A stretch of DNA of 64,000 bases from Streptomyces smaragdinus (GTDB lineage: Bacteria; Actinomycetota; Actinomycetes; Streptomycetales; Streptomycetaceae): the NCBI RefSeq assembly GCF_009604385.1, contig NZ_WEGJ01000012.1, forward strand, positions 100,104 through 164,103, read 5' to 3'. This document shows positions 9,504-18,659 of this stretch, piece by piece (within the stretch, counting starts at the first letter, position 1; each line of letters starts with the position of its first letter). Below the pieces are notes generated by a model, which was given only the letters and a program-made list of their open reading frames with translations, was not told where the DNA came from and did not search any database. The position numbers and the translations under genes are program-made.

Positions 9504-11152
9504 TTGTGGCCTCCGTCAGCGGTCTCACCCTGGGCCGCCGGCTGGTAGTCGAACCAGCCCCCGTCCGTGGTGACGGCGTGGTCGGGCTCGGGGTCCTTCT
9601 TCTGTACGTCCGACATCGACCGCTCCACCGCCGGGTTGACGATCTCCGTCAGCGGCTTCGGGTAGATGCCGAGGCCGATCAGCAGCGCGATCAGCGGGGC
9701 CACCACGAGCACCTCGCGGACCCGCAGGTCCGGCAGCTTCGCCACGCTCTCCTTGACCGGTCCGGTCATCGTGCGCTGGTAGAGGACCAGCACGTACAGC
9801 GCGGCGAGGATGATGCCCAGGGTGGCGACGATGCCGACAGCCGGATAGCGGGCGAACGCCCCGACCAGCACCAGGAACTCGCTGACGAACGGCGCCAGCC
9901 CCGGCAGCGACAGCGTCGCGAGCCCGCCGACCAGGAACGTCCCGGCCAGCACCGGCGCCACCTTCTGCACGCCGCCGTAGTCGGCGATGAGCCGCGAGCC
10001 GCGCCGGGAGATCAGGAAGCCGGCCACCAGCATCAGCGCGGCGGTCGAGATCCCGTGGTTGACCATGTACAGCGTGGCGCCGCTCTGGCCCTGGGACGTC
10101 ATCACGAAGACGCCGAGGACGATGAACCCGAAGTGGGAGATCGACGCGTACGCGATCAGCCGCTTGATGTCGCGCTGTCCGACGGCCAGCAGCGCGCCGT
10201 AGATGATGGAGATCAGCGAGAGCACCAGGATCACCGGCGTCGCCCAGTCGCTGGCCTCGGGGAAGAGCCCGAGGCAGAAGCGGAGCATCGCGAAGGTGCC
10301 GACCTTGTCGACCACCGCGGTGATGAGCACCGCGACGGGCGCCGTGGCCTCGCCCATGGCGTTGGGCAGCCAGGTGTGCAGCGGGAACAGCGGGGCCTTG
10401 ACGGCGAAGGCGAAGAAGAAGCCGAGGAACAGCCACCGTTCGGTGTTCGTCCCCAGCGTCAGATCGCCGTTCGCGCGGGCCTCGAGGATCTGCGGCAGGG
10501 AGAACGTCCCCGTACCGAGGTCGTCGGCGGTGGCGACGTACAGGCCGATCACCGCGGCCAGCATGATCAGACCGCCGGCCAGGTTGTAGAGGAGGAACTT
10601 CACGGCCGCGTACGAGCGCTGCTTCGCCGCCTCGTCCTCACCATGCTCGTGAGCGCGGTCGCCGAAGCCGCCGATCAGGAAGTACAGCGGGATCAGCATG
10701 GCTTCGAAGAAGACGTAGAAGAGGAAGATGTCCGTCGCCTCGAAGGAGACGACGACCATCGCCTCGACGGCCAGGATCAGGGCGAAGAAGCCCTGCGTCG
10801 GCCGCCACCGGGAGGACGTGGTCTCCAGGGGATCCGCGTCGTTCCAGCCCGCCCCGATGATGAACGGGATCAGCAGCGTGGTGAGCAGGATGAGCGCGAC
10901 GCCGATGCCGTCCACGCCCAGGTCGTAGCGGAGCCCGAAGTCCTTGATCCAGGTGTGGGACTCGGTGAGCTGGAACCGGTCGCCGCCCGGTTCGAAGCGC
11001 ACGGCGATCACGGCGGCCAGCACCAGTGTCGCCACGGACACCAGCAGCGCCAGCCACTTCGCGGCCGTACGCCGGGCCGCGGGCACCGCGGCCGTGGCGA
11101 TCGCCCCGAGGGCGGGGACCGCGGCCGTCGCCGTCAGCAGTGGGAAAGACAT
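9500..11152 (-). CDS. nuoM: NADH-quinone oxidoreductase subunit M
   Basis: A 550-residue antiporter-like proton-pumping subunit of complex I in the inner membrane. It has the features of the NuoM family: FEATDIFLFYVFFEAMLIPLYFLIG (written here as its two halves, FEATDIFLFYVFFEA and MLIPLYFLIG), KAPLFPLHTWLPNAMGEA and RLIAYASISHFGFIVLG. The C-terminal ~30 residues (DVQKKDPEPDHAVTTDGGWF onward) form a charged tail beyond the last helix. The ATG start lies one base after the nuoL stop, so the two are tightly linked. Confidence 0.95.
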   Translation of the reverse strand: MSFPLLTATAAVPALGAIATAAVPAARRTAAKWLALLVSVATLVLAAVIAVRFEPGGDRFQLTESHTWIKDFGLRYDLGVDGIGVALILLTTLLIPFIIGAGWNDADPLETTSSRWRPTQGFFALILAVEAMVVVSFEATDIFLFYVFFEAMLIPLYFLIGGFGDRAHEHGEDEAAKQRSYAAVKFLLYNLAGGLIMLAAVIGLYVATADDLGTGTFSLPQILEARANGDLTLGTNTERWLFLGFFFAFAVKAPLFPLHTWLPNAMGEATAPVAVLITAVVDKVGTFAMLRFCLGLFPEASDWATPVILVLSLISIIYGALLAVGQRDIKRLIAYASISHFGFIVLGVFVMTSQGQSGATLYMVNHGISTAALMLVAGFLISRRGSRLIADYGGVQKVAPVLAGTFLVGGLATLSLPGLAPFVSEFLVLVGAFARYPAVGIVATLGIILAALYVLVLYQRTMTGPVKESVAKLPDLRVREVLVVAPLIALLIGLGIYPKPLTEIVNPAVERSMSDVQKKDPEPDHAVTTDGGWFDYQPAAQGETADGGHK

Positions 11153-11153
11153 A

Positions 11154-13049
11154 TCAGACCGCCCTCATCAGCAGGGTGGCGGCGATGAGCACCGCCGCGC
11201 CGCCGAACATCGAGACCGCGTACGAACGGGCGAAGCCGTTCTGCATCCGCCGCGCCCGCGACGACAACCCGCCCACGGTGGCCGCGGTGGTGTTGACGAC
11301 ACCGTCGACGACCGAGTGGTCCAGGAAGACCAGACCGCGGGTCAGATACTCGCCGGGCTTGACCAGGACCACGTGGTTGAAGTCGTCCTGGAGCAGATCG
11401 CGCCGGGCGGCGCGGGTGAGCAGGGAGCCGCGCGGGGCGACAACGGGCACCGTACGGCGGCCGTACATCAGCCAGGCCCCGACGACACCGATCGCCATAC
11501 AGGCCAGGGCGGCGCCGGAGATGACGCCCGCGCCGTACGCGGGATCGCCGTGCTCGTGCGAGGTCACCGGCTCCAGCCACTTCAGGAACCGGTCGCCGAC
11601 GGCGAAGAACCCGCCGGCGAAGACCGATCCGAAGGCCAGCAGGATCATCGGGACCGTCATGGACTTGGGCGACTCGTGCGGGTGCGGCTCGTTGCCCTCG
11701 GCGTCGGGCTGCCAGCGCTTCTCGCCGAAGAACGTCATGAGCATCATCCGCGTCATGTAGAACGCGGTGATCGCCGCGCCGAGCAGCGTGACGGCGCCCA
11801 GGATCAGGCCCTGCGTACCGCCCTTGGCGAACGCGGCCTCGATGATCCCGTCCTTGGAGAAGAACCCGGACAGCGGGAACATGCCGATGATGGCCAGATA
11901 GCCGAGCCCGAACGTCCAGAAGGTGACCGGCATGTGCTTGCGCAGCGCGCCGTACTTCCGCATGTCGACCTCGTCGTTCATGCCGTGCATGACCGAACCG
12001 GCGCCGAGGAACAGGCCCGCCTTGAAGAAGCCGTGCGTGACCAGGTGCATGATCGCGAAGACGTAGCCGATGGGGCCGAGGCCCGCGGCCAGCACCATGT
12101 AGCCGATCTGCGACATGGTCGAACCGGCGAGGGACTTCTTGATGTCGTCCTTCGCGCAACCGACGATCGCACCAAAGAGCAGCGTGACCGCGCCGACCAC
12201 AACGACCGCGGTCTGCGCGTCGGGCGCCCCGTTGAAGATCGCCCCCGACCGCACGATCAGATACACACCGGCCGTGACCATCGTCGCCGCGTGGATGAGC
12301 GCCGACACCGGGGTCGGGCCCTCCATCGCGTCGCCGAGCCAGGACTGCAGCGGCACCTGCGCCGACTTGCCGCACGCGGCGAGCAGCAGCATCAGGCCGA
12401 TCGCCGTGAGCTTGCCCTCCGACGTCTCACCCGCCGCGCCCAGCACCGGCCCGAAGGCGAAGGAGCCGAACGTGGTGAACATCAGCATGATCGCGACGGA
12501 CAGTCCGACGTCACCGACGCGGTTGACGATGAACGCCTTCTTCGCCGCGGTCGCCGCGCTGGGCTTGTGCTGCCAGAAGCCGATGAGCAGGTACGAGGCG
12601 AGGCCCACGCCCTCCCAGCCGACGTACAGCAGCAGGTAGTTGTCCGCGATGACGAGCAGCAGCATCGCCGCGAGGAACAGGTTCAGGAAACCGAAGAACC
12701 GGCGCCGGCGCTCGTCGTGCTCCATGTACCCCATCGAGTACATGTGGATCAGCGACCCGACACCCGTGATCAGCAGCACGAACGTCATGGACAGCTGGTC
12801 CAGCTGGAACCCGACGTCGGCCTGGAAGCCCTCCACCGGGATCCAGCTCAAGACGGTGGTGTGCAGGCCCCGCTGCTCCGGGTCCTTGCCGAGCATGTCG
12901 GCGAAGAGCGCCAGACCGATTCCGAAGGACGCGAACGAGAGCACCGTGCCGAGGACGTGCCCGATCCCGTCCAGCCTTCGCCCGCCGCAGAGCAGCAGGG
13001 CAGCGCCGAGCAACGGCACCGCGACGAGCAATCCGATGAGTGACTCCAC
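11154..13049 (-). CDS. nuoL: NADH-quinone oxidoreductase subunit L
   Basis: The largest membrane subunit (631 residues) at the far end of the complex I membrane arm. Landmarks: MYSMGYMEHDERRRRFFGFL, GWEGVGLASYLLIGFW, KSAQVPLQSWLGDAMEGPTP with the proton-path lysine, KKSLAGSTMSQIGYMVLA, and a C-terminal stretch that forms the long lateral helix in known structures. The GTG start is 13 bases after nuoK. The product pumps protons together with NuoM and NuoN. Confidence 0.95.
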   Translation of the reverse strand: MESLIGLLVAVPLLGAALLLCGGRRLDGIGHVLGTVLSFASFGIGLALFADMLGKDPEQRGLHTTVLSWIPVEGFQADVGFQLDQLSMTFVLLITGVGSLIHMYSMGYMEHDERRRRFFGFLNLFLAAMLLLVIADNYLLLYVGWEGVGLASYLLIGFWQHKPSAATAAKKAFIVNRVGDVGLSVAIMLMFTTFGSFAFGPVLGAAGETSEGKLTAIGLMLLLAACGKSAQVPLQSWLGDAMEGPTPVSALIHAATMVTAGVYLIVRSGAIFNGAPDAQTAVVVVGAVTLLFGAIVGCAKDDIKKSLAGSTMSQIGYMVLAAGLGPIGYVFAIMHLVTHGFFKAGLFLGAGSVMHGMNDEVDMRKYGALRKHMPVTFWTFGLGYLAIIGMFPLSGFFSKDGIIEAAFAKGGTQGLILGAVTLLGAAITAFYMTRMMLMTFFGEKRWQPDAEGNEPHPHESPKSMTVPMILLAFGSVFAGGFFAVGDRFLKWLEPVTSHEHGDPAYGAGVISGAALACMAIGVVGAWLMYGRRTVPVVAPRGSLLTRAARRDLLQDDFNHVVLVKPGEYLTRGLVFLDHSVVDGVVNTTAATVGGLSSRARRMQNGFARSYAVSMFGGAAVLIAATLLMRAV

Positions 13050-13062
13050 TGGAACGTACCCC

Positions 13063-13362
13063 TTACAGCTTCATCAGGCTGGCGTCGTCGACCGAGGCCG
13101 AGTGACGGGAGCGGTAGAGCGCGACGATGATCGCGAGGCCGACCACCACCTCCGCTGCGGCGACGACCATCACGAAGAACGCGATGACCTGGCCGTCGAG
13201 GTTGCCGTGCAGCCGGGAGAAGGTGACGAGCGCCAGATTGCAGGCGTTCAGCATCAGCTCGACGCACATGAAGACGATGATCGCGTTACGCCGGATCAGC
13301 ACCCCGGACGCCCCGATGGTGAACAGCAGGGCGGCCAGATACAGGTAGTTGACCGGATTCAC
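13063..13362 (-). CDS. nuoK: NADH-quinone oxidoreductase subunit K
   Basis: A 99-residue subunit with three transmembrane helices, the usual size. It carries the conserved segment FMCVELMLNACNLALVTF, whose glutamate is part of the proton channel, and a second acidic helix (VVAAAEVVVGLAIIVALYR). The GTG start overlaps the nuoJ stop by 4 bases. Confidence 0.95.
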   Translation of the reverse strand: MNPVNYLYLAALLFTIGASGVLIRRNAIIVFMCVELMLNACNLALVTFSRLHGNLDGQVIAFFVMVVAAAEVVVGLAIIVALYRSRHSASVDDASLMKL

Positions 13363-14204
13363 TTCGCCTCCACCTCCTTCTTCTTCTCCTGCGGCGGCTT
13401 GTTGGCGGTCCGCTTCTGACCCTGGTAGTCGGCCGTGCGCTGCTCGAGCGCCGCGAGCTCACCCATCGCCTGCTCGGACACGTCGCGGATCTGGCCGCGG
13501 GAGCGCAGCGTCTTGTTGACGGTGAGCTCGGACGGGCTGCCGTCGGGCAGCAGGCCCGCGATGTCGACCGCGTTGTGCCGGGCGTAGACGCCGGGGGCGG
13601 GCAGCGGCGTGACCTGCGTGCCGTCCTTCACCCGGGCCTCGGCCTGCTCGCGCTGGGTGAGCGGACGCTCGGTGCGCTCGCGGTGGGTGAGGACCATACC
13701 GGCGACGGCGGCGGTGATCAGCAGCGCGCCGGTGATCTCGAAGGCGAAGATGTACTTGGTGAAGACCAGCTCCGCCAGCCCCCGGACGTTGCCGGGCTTG
13801 TTGGCCGCGGTGAGCCCCGTGAACTCGGTGATCTTCGCGTTGGCGATCCCGGCCATCAGCAGGACGCCGAAGCCGATCCCGCAGACGGCGGCGAGGATCC
13901 GCTGGCCCTTGATGGTCTCCTTCAGGGAGTCCGCCGCGGTGATGCCGACGAGCATCAGCACGAAGAGGAACAGCATCATGACGGCGCCGGTGTAGACGAC
14001 GATCTGTACGACGCCCAGGAAGTAGGCGCCGTTGGCGAGGTAGAACATCGCCAGGATCACCATCGTGCCGGCGAGGCAGAGCGCCGAGTGCACGGCGCGC
14101 TTCAGCATCACCGTGCCCAGCGCGCCCGCCACGGCGAAGACCGCCAGCACCCAGAACTGGGTGGCCTCTCCGGTGGAGGTCTGGTAGGCAGCCAGCGTGT
14201 TCAT
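13359..14204 (-). CDS. nuoJ: NADH-quinone oxidoreductase subunit J
   Basis: A 281-residue membrane subunit of complex I. The first ~170 residues hold five helices, with SALCLAGTMVILAMFYLANG and VVQIVVYTGAVMMLFLFVLM typical of NuoJ. It is about 100 residues longer than the E. coli protein: after HRERTERPLTQREQAEARVK there is a long hydrophilic tail ending in KKKEVEAK. ATG at 14204 is chosen because the fold begins there and it overlaps the nuoI stop by 4 bases (ATGA); the longer open frame upstream is a shadow of nuoI. Confidence 0.93.
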   Translation of the reverse strand: MNTLAAYQTSTGEATQFWVLAVFAVAGALGTVMLKRAVHSALCLAGTMVILAMFYLANGAYFLGVVQIVVYTGAVMMLFLFVLMLVGITAADSLKETIKGQRILAAVCGIGFGVLLMAGIANAKITEFTGLTAANKPGNVRGLAELVFTKYIFAFEITGALLITAAVAGMVLTHRERTERPLTQREQAEARVKDGTQVTPLPAPGVYARHNAVDIAGLLPDGSPSELTVNKTLRSRGQIRDVSEQAMGELAALEQRTADYQGQKRTANKPPQEKKKEVEAK

Positions 14205-14791
14205 GCCGTGGCCTCCTCTGCGGCGGGCTCCTCGCCCTTCGATACGGCGGCCTGACGCTCCGTACCGGGCGCGGCCTCGGTGACGAGCCCCGCGTAGTAG
14301 TCCTTCTCCGTCATCCCGGGGAAGATCGCGTGCGGGCTGTCGACCATGCCCTCCGTCAGCCCCACGAGCAGCTCGTCCTTGGTGTAGATGAGCGAGGAAC
14401 GGGAGGTGTTGGCGAGCTCGTACTCGTTGGTCATGGTGAGCGCCCGGGTCGGGCAGGCCTCGACGCACAGTCCGCACAGGATGCAGCGCAGATAGTTGAT
14501 CTGGTACGTCCGGCCGTAGCGCTCGCCCGGCGAGTAGCGTTCCTCGTCGGTGTTGTCGGCGCCCTCCACGTAGATGGCGTCGGCCGGACAGGCCCAGGCG
14601 CAGAGCTCGCAGCCGATGCACTTCTCCAGGCCGTCCGGGTGCCGGTTGAGCTGGTGGCGGCCGTGGAAGCGCGGTGCGGTGGGCTTCTTGTACTCCGGGT
14701 ACTGCTCGGTCAGCCGCTTCTTGAACATGGCCTTGAAGGTCACGCCGAAGCCGGCGACGGGATTGAGCCGCTTGGGCTTCTCGTCAGACAC
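14201..14791 (-). CDS. nuoI: NADH-quinone oxidoreductase subunit I
   Basis: A 196-residue ferredoxin-like subunit that carries clusters N6a and N6b in the peripheral arm. Two complete 4Fe-4S motifs are visible: CIGCELCAWACPADA and CILCGLCVEACPTRA. The basic N-terminus (FKAMFKKRLTEQYPEYKK) would lie on the membrane surface, and the C-terminal ~35 residues are Ala/Glu-rich. The GTG start overlaps nuoH by 8 bases. Confidence 0.95.
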   Translation of the reverse strand: MSDEKPKRLNPVAGFGVTFKAMFKKRLTEQYPEYKKPTAPRFHGRHQLNRHPDGLEKCIGCELCAWACPADAIYVEGADNTDEERYSPGERYGRTYQINYLRCILCGLCVEACPTRALTMTNEYELANTSRSSLIYTKDELLVGLTEGMVDSPHAIFPGMTEKDYYAGLVTEAAPGTERQAAVSKGEEPAAEEATA

Positions 14792-16139
14792 CGTCAGCCT
14801 CCTTGTTGCCCTCTGCGGTGGTCTCGGGTGCCGTACCCACGAGTTCCCGCTGCTGCCGCGAGGGGCGGCGCGGGACGGGCGGCAGGGTCTGTCCGGGCAG
14901 CGGCGGTACGGGGAAGCCGCCCGCCATGGGATCGAAGTCCTTCTTGTCGTACGCGGCCTGCGCGGCCGCCGCCTTCTCCTCCCGCTCGCGGAAGAAGTCC
15001 ACGAGGAAGGACAGGAGCAGCAGCACGATCACGCCGCCGACGACGTACAGGACGATGTCCTGGAAGTCCTTCCCCTCGTTGTTCAGCGCCCGGACCGTGG
15101 CGACCAGCATCAGCCAGACCATGGAGACCGGGATCAGGACCTTCCAGCCCAGCTTCATGAACTGGTCGTAGCGCACCCGGGGCAGCGCGGCGCGGATCCA
15201 CACGAAGAAGAAGATCAGCGCGACGAGCTTGCCGGTGAACCAGAGCATCGGCCACCAGCCGGTGTTGGCGCCCTCCCAGACGGTGCTGATGGGCGCCGGG
15301 GCGCGCCAGCCGCCGAGGAAGAGCGTCACCGCGATGGCGGAGACGGTCACCAGGTGGACGTACTCGGAGAGCATGAAGAGCGCGAACTTGATCGACGAGT
15401 ACTCGGTGTTGAAGCCGCCGACCAGGTCGCCCTCGGACTCCGGCATGTCGAAGGGCGCGCGGTGCGCCTCACCGACCATGGACACCAGGTAGATCAGGAA
15501 CGAGACCGGCAGCAGGATCGCGAACCAGCGTCCCTCCTGGGCCTCGACGATCGTCGAGGTGGACATGGAGCCCGAGTACATGAAGACGGCCGCGAACGAC
15601 AGGCCCATCGCGACCTCGTACGAGATCACCTGGGCCGTCGCGCGCACCCCGCCGAGCAGCGGGTACGTCGAGCCGGACGACCAGCCGGCCAGCACCACGC
15701 CGTAGGCGGCGATGGAGCCGGTGGCCAGGACGAAGAGCATCGCGACCGGGAGGTCGGTGAGCTGCATCGTGGTGCGCTCGCCGAAGATCGAGATCTGGTT
15801 GTCGGCGGGGCCGAAGGGGATCACCGCGATGGCCATGAAGGCCGGGACCGTCGCGAGGATCGGCGCCAGGACGAAGACGAACTTCGCGGCGCCCTTGACC
15901 GTGAGGTCTTCCTTCAGCATGAGCTTCACGCCGTCGGCGAGCGACTGCAGCATGCCCCAGGGGCCGTGCCGGTTGGGGCCGATGCGCAGCTGCATCCAGC
16001 CGACGACCTTGCGCTCGGCGACGATCGAGATGAGGACCGTCAGCATCAGGAACGCGAAGCAGAAGACCGCCTTGAGCAGGACGAGCCACCACACGTCGCG
16101 GCCGAACATGGTGAGGTCTTCGGTGGCGGCGAGGATCAT
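14784..16139 (-). CDS. nuoH: NADH-quinone oxidoreductase subunit H
   Basis: A 451-residue membrane subunit that, with NuoB and NuoD, forms the quinone-binding chamber. Landmarks: AERKVVGWMQLRIGPNRHGP, GMLQSLADGVKLMLKED, the acidic loop GEAHRAPFDMPESEGDLVGG and IRAALPRVRYDQFMKLGWK. It is ~125 residues longer than the E. coli protein because of a proline- and lysine-containing cytoplasmic tail after the last helix (FFREREEKAAAAQAAYDKKD onward), as in other actinobacteria. The ATG overlaps the nuoG stop by 4 bases. Confidence 0.95.
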   Translation of the reverse strand: MILAATEDLTMFGRDVWWLVLLKAVFCFAFLMLTVLISIVAERKVVGWMQLRIGPNRHGPWGMLQSLADGVKLMLKEDLTVKGAAKFVFVLAPILATVPAFMAIAVIPFGPADNQISIFGERTTMQLTDLPVAMLFVLATGSIAAYGVVLAGWSSGSTYPLLGGVRATAQVISYEVAMGLSFAAVFMYSGSMSTSTIVEAQEGRWFAILLPVSFLIYLVSMVGEAHRAPFDMPESEGDLVGGFNTEYSSIKFALFMLSEYVHLVTVSAIAVTLFLGGWRAPAPISTVWEGANTGWWPMLWFTGKLVALIFFFVWIRAALPRVRYDQFMKLGWKVLIPVSMVWLMLVATVRALNNEGKDFQDIVLYVVGGVIVLLLLSFLVDFFREREEKAAAAQAAYDKKDFDPMAGGFPVPPLPGQTLPPVPRRPSRQQRELVGTAPETTAEGNKEADGV

Positions 16140-18631
16140 CGGGTCACCTCCGAGGTGATCTCCGGGCCGACCGCCACCACGTCGCCGGGCCGGGCGCCCG
16201 TCTCGGCGGTGACGCCCGGGGCCGTGGACTGGAGCGGCAGCCAGACCACGCGGTCCGGCATCTCGGCGGTCACCCGCAGCGGCAGGCTCACCGAGCCGGC
16301 CGGTCCGGTGACCGTGAGGGTGTCGCCGTCCTTGACGCCGGCCTCGTCCGCGGTGGCGGGCGAGACGCGGGCCTCGGCGGCGTGCCGGGTGCCGGTGAGG
16401 GCGTCGTCGCCCTCCTGCAGCCGGCCGTTGTCGAGCAGCAGCCGGTGACCGGCGAGGACCGCCTGGCCGGGCTGCGGATCGGGCAGTGTCCCCTGGAGCT
16501 CGGTGGGCGTCGCGGGCCGGTCGCCGGTCCAGACGCCGAGCCGGTCCAGCTCGGCGCGCACGGTGCGTACGTCGGGCAGGCCCAGGTGTACGTCCATGGC
16601 GTCGGCGAGCATGTTCAGCACCCGGGTGTCCGGCGGGGCCAGCTGTCCGGCGCGCATCAGGTCGGCCTTGAGCGCGGGCTCGAACGGGCGGGCGCGGCCC
16701 TCCCAGTCGAGGAACGTGCCGGCCTTCTCCGCGACGGCGGCGACGGGCAGGACGACGTCGGCCTGTGCGGTGACCTCGCTGGGCCGCTGCTCCAGGCTGA
16801 CCAGGAAGCCAACCTTCGCCAGCGCCTCGCGGGCCAGCGCCGGGTCCGGCAGGTCGGCCACCTCGACGCCGCCGACGAGCAGCGCGGTCAGCTGTCCGCC
16901 GGCCGCGGCGGCGACGATCTCCGTGGCGTCCCGGCCGCTGCGCGGCGGCAGCGCGCCGAGGCCCCAGGCGGACGCGGTCTGGACGCGGGCCTCGGGGTCG
17001 GAGGCGGGGCGCCCGTACGGCAGCAGCCCCGGCATCGCGCCGGCCTCGATCGCGGCCCGCTCACCGGCCCGGCGCGGGATCCACACCAGGGCGGCGCCGG
17101 TGGCGTCGGCGAGGCGGGCGGCGGCGGAGAGGCCGCCGGGGACCCCGGCCAGCCGCTCGCCGACGAGGATGACGGCGCCGGGCTTGCGGAGGGCCTCGGC
17201 GGCGCGGGTGCCGTCCTCGCCCAGGTCCTCCCCGCCGGCCAGGGCGTCGAGCCACTTGGGCTCGGTGCCGGGCGCGGCCGGCAGCAGCGTGCCGCCGGTC
17301 TTCGCCAGACCCCGGGTGATGTGCGTGGCCAGGGAGTACGACTGCTGCTTGCGCTTGCGCCAGGCCTTGCGCAGCCGCAGGAAGACGCCGGGCGCCTCCT
17401 CCTCCGACTCGAACCCGGCGAGCAGGACGGCGGGCGCCTGCTCCAGCGCCGTGTACGTGACCCCGGTGCCGTCCAGGTCGACGCCGCGTCCCGCGACGCG
17501 GGCGGCGAGGAACTCGGCCTCCTCCGCGGAGTGGACGCGGGCGCGGAAGTCGATGTCGTTGGTGTCGAGGGCGACCCGGGCGAACTTGGCATACGCGTAG
17601 GCGTCCTCGACGGTCAGCCGGCCCCCGGTGAGGACACCGGTGCGGCCGACCGCGCCGTCCAGGCCCTTCGCGGCGGCGGCCAGCGCCTCCGGCCAGCTCG
17701 CCGGCTCCAGCTCACCGTCGGCGCCTCGGACCAGGGGGGTCGTGATGCGGTCGGGGAGCTGTGCGTAGCGGAAGCCGAAGCGGCCCTTGTCGCACATCCA
17801 CTCCTCGTTGACCTCCGGGTCGTTGGCGGCGAGCCGCCGCATGACCTTGCCGCGCCGGTGGTCGGTGCGGGTGGCGCAGCCCCCGGAGCAGTGCTCGCAG
17901 ACGCTGGGCGAGGAGATCAGGTCGAAGGGGCGGGACCGGAAGCGGTACATCTTCGACGTCAGCGCGCCGACCGGGCAGATCTGGATCGTGTTGCCCGAGA
18001 AGTACGACTCGAACGGGTCGCCCTCGCCGGTGCCGACCTGCTGGAGCGCGCCGCGCTCCAGGAGTTCGATCATCGGGTCGCCGGCGATCTGCTGGCTGAA
18101 GCGGGTGCAGCGGGCGCAGAGCACGCAGCGTTCGCGGTCCAGCAGGACCTGGGTGCTGATCGCCACGGGCTTCTCGAACGTGCGCTTCTTGCCGTCGAAG
18201 CGGCTTTCGGCGTTGCCGTGGGACATGGACTGGTTCTGCAGGGGGCATTCGCCGCCCTTGTCGCAGACGGGGCAGTCCAGGGGGTGGTTGATGAGGAGCA
18301 TCTCCATGACGCCGCGCTGGGCCTTCTCGGCCACGGGCGAGGAGAGCTGGGTTTTTACGACCATGCCGTCGGTGCAGGTGATGGTGCAGGAGGCCATCGG
18401 CTTGCGCTGGCCCTCCACCTCGACGATGCACTGGCGGCAGGCGCCGACGGGGTCCAGGGCGGGATGGTCGCAGAATCTGGGGACCTCGACGCCGAGCTGC
18501 TCGGCGGCGCGGATGACGAGGGTGCCCTTGGGCACGCTGATCTCGACGCCGTCGATCGTCAGCGTGATGAGGTCTTCCGGAGGAATCTCCGGGGTGCCGC
18601 CTCCGGCGGGGGCGGACGTGGTGACGGTCAT
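16136..18631 (-). CDS. nuoG: NADH-quinone oxidoreductase subunit G
   Basis: An 831-residue iron-sulfur subunit of the peripheral arm. From the N-terminus it has a 2Fe-2S ferredoxin domain (CDHPALDPVGACRQC), the histidine-ligated cluster region (HPLDCPVCDKGGECPLQ), a 4Fe-4S pair (CVLCARCTRF), and CEHCSGGCATRTDHRRGKVM, which opens the molybdopterin-oxidoreductase-like domain that no longer binds molybdenum. A short C-terminal domain resembles the molydopterin dinucleotide-binding fold. Start ATG 18631, 28 bases after nuoF; the stop overlaps nuoH. Confidence 0.95.
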   Translation of the reverse strand: MTVTTSAPAGGGTPEIPPEDLITLTIDGVEISVPKGTLVIRAAEQLGVEVPRFCDHPALDPVGACRQCIVEVEGQRKPMASCTITCTDGMVVKTQLSSPVAEKAQRGVMEMLLINHPLDCPVCDKGGECPLQNQSMSHGNAESRFDGKKRTFEKPVAISTQVLLDRERCVLCARCTRFSQQIAGDPMIELLERGALQQVGTGEGDPFESYFSGNTIQICPVGALTSKMYRFRSRPFDLISSPSVCEHCSGGCATRTDHRRGKVMRRLAANDPEVNEEWMCDKGRFGFRYAQLPDRITTPLVRGADGELEPASWPEALAAAAKGLDGAVGRTGVLTGGRLTVEDAYAYAKFARVALDTNDIDFRARVHSAEEAEFLAARVAGRGVDLDGTGVTYTALEQAPAVLLAGFESEEEAPGVFLRLRKAWRKRKQQSYSLATHITRGLAKTGGTLLPAAPGTEPKWLDALAGGEDLGEDGTRAAEALRKPGAVILVGERLAGVPGGLSAAARLADATGAALVWIPRRAGERAAIEAGAMPGLLPYGRPASDPEARVQTASAWGLGALPPRSGRDATEIVAAAAGGQLTALLVGGVEVADLPDPALAREALAKVGFLVSLEQRPSEVTAQADVVLPVAAVAEKAGTFLDWEGRARPFEPALKADLMRAGQLAPPDTRVLNMLADAMDVHLGLPDVRTVRAELDRLGVWTGDRPATPTELQGTLPDPQPGQAVLAGHRLLLDNGRLQEGDDALTGTRHAAEARVSPATADEAGVKDGDTLTVTGPAGSVSLPLRVTAEMPDRVVWLPLQSTAPGVTAETGARPGDVVAVGPEITSEVTR

Positions 18632-18659
18632 GCGTCCACCTCCGGGTGGGTTGTGGTGA

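Noticed and set aside
10944..13043. 699-codon plus-strand frame over nuoL
   Set aside because: Antisense shadow of nuoL, rich in His/Arg/Gln/Asp without a fold.
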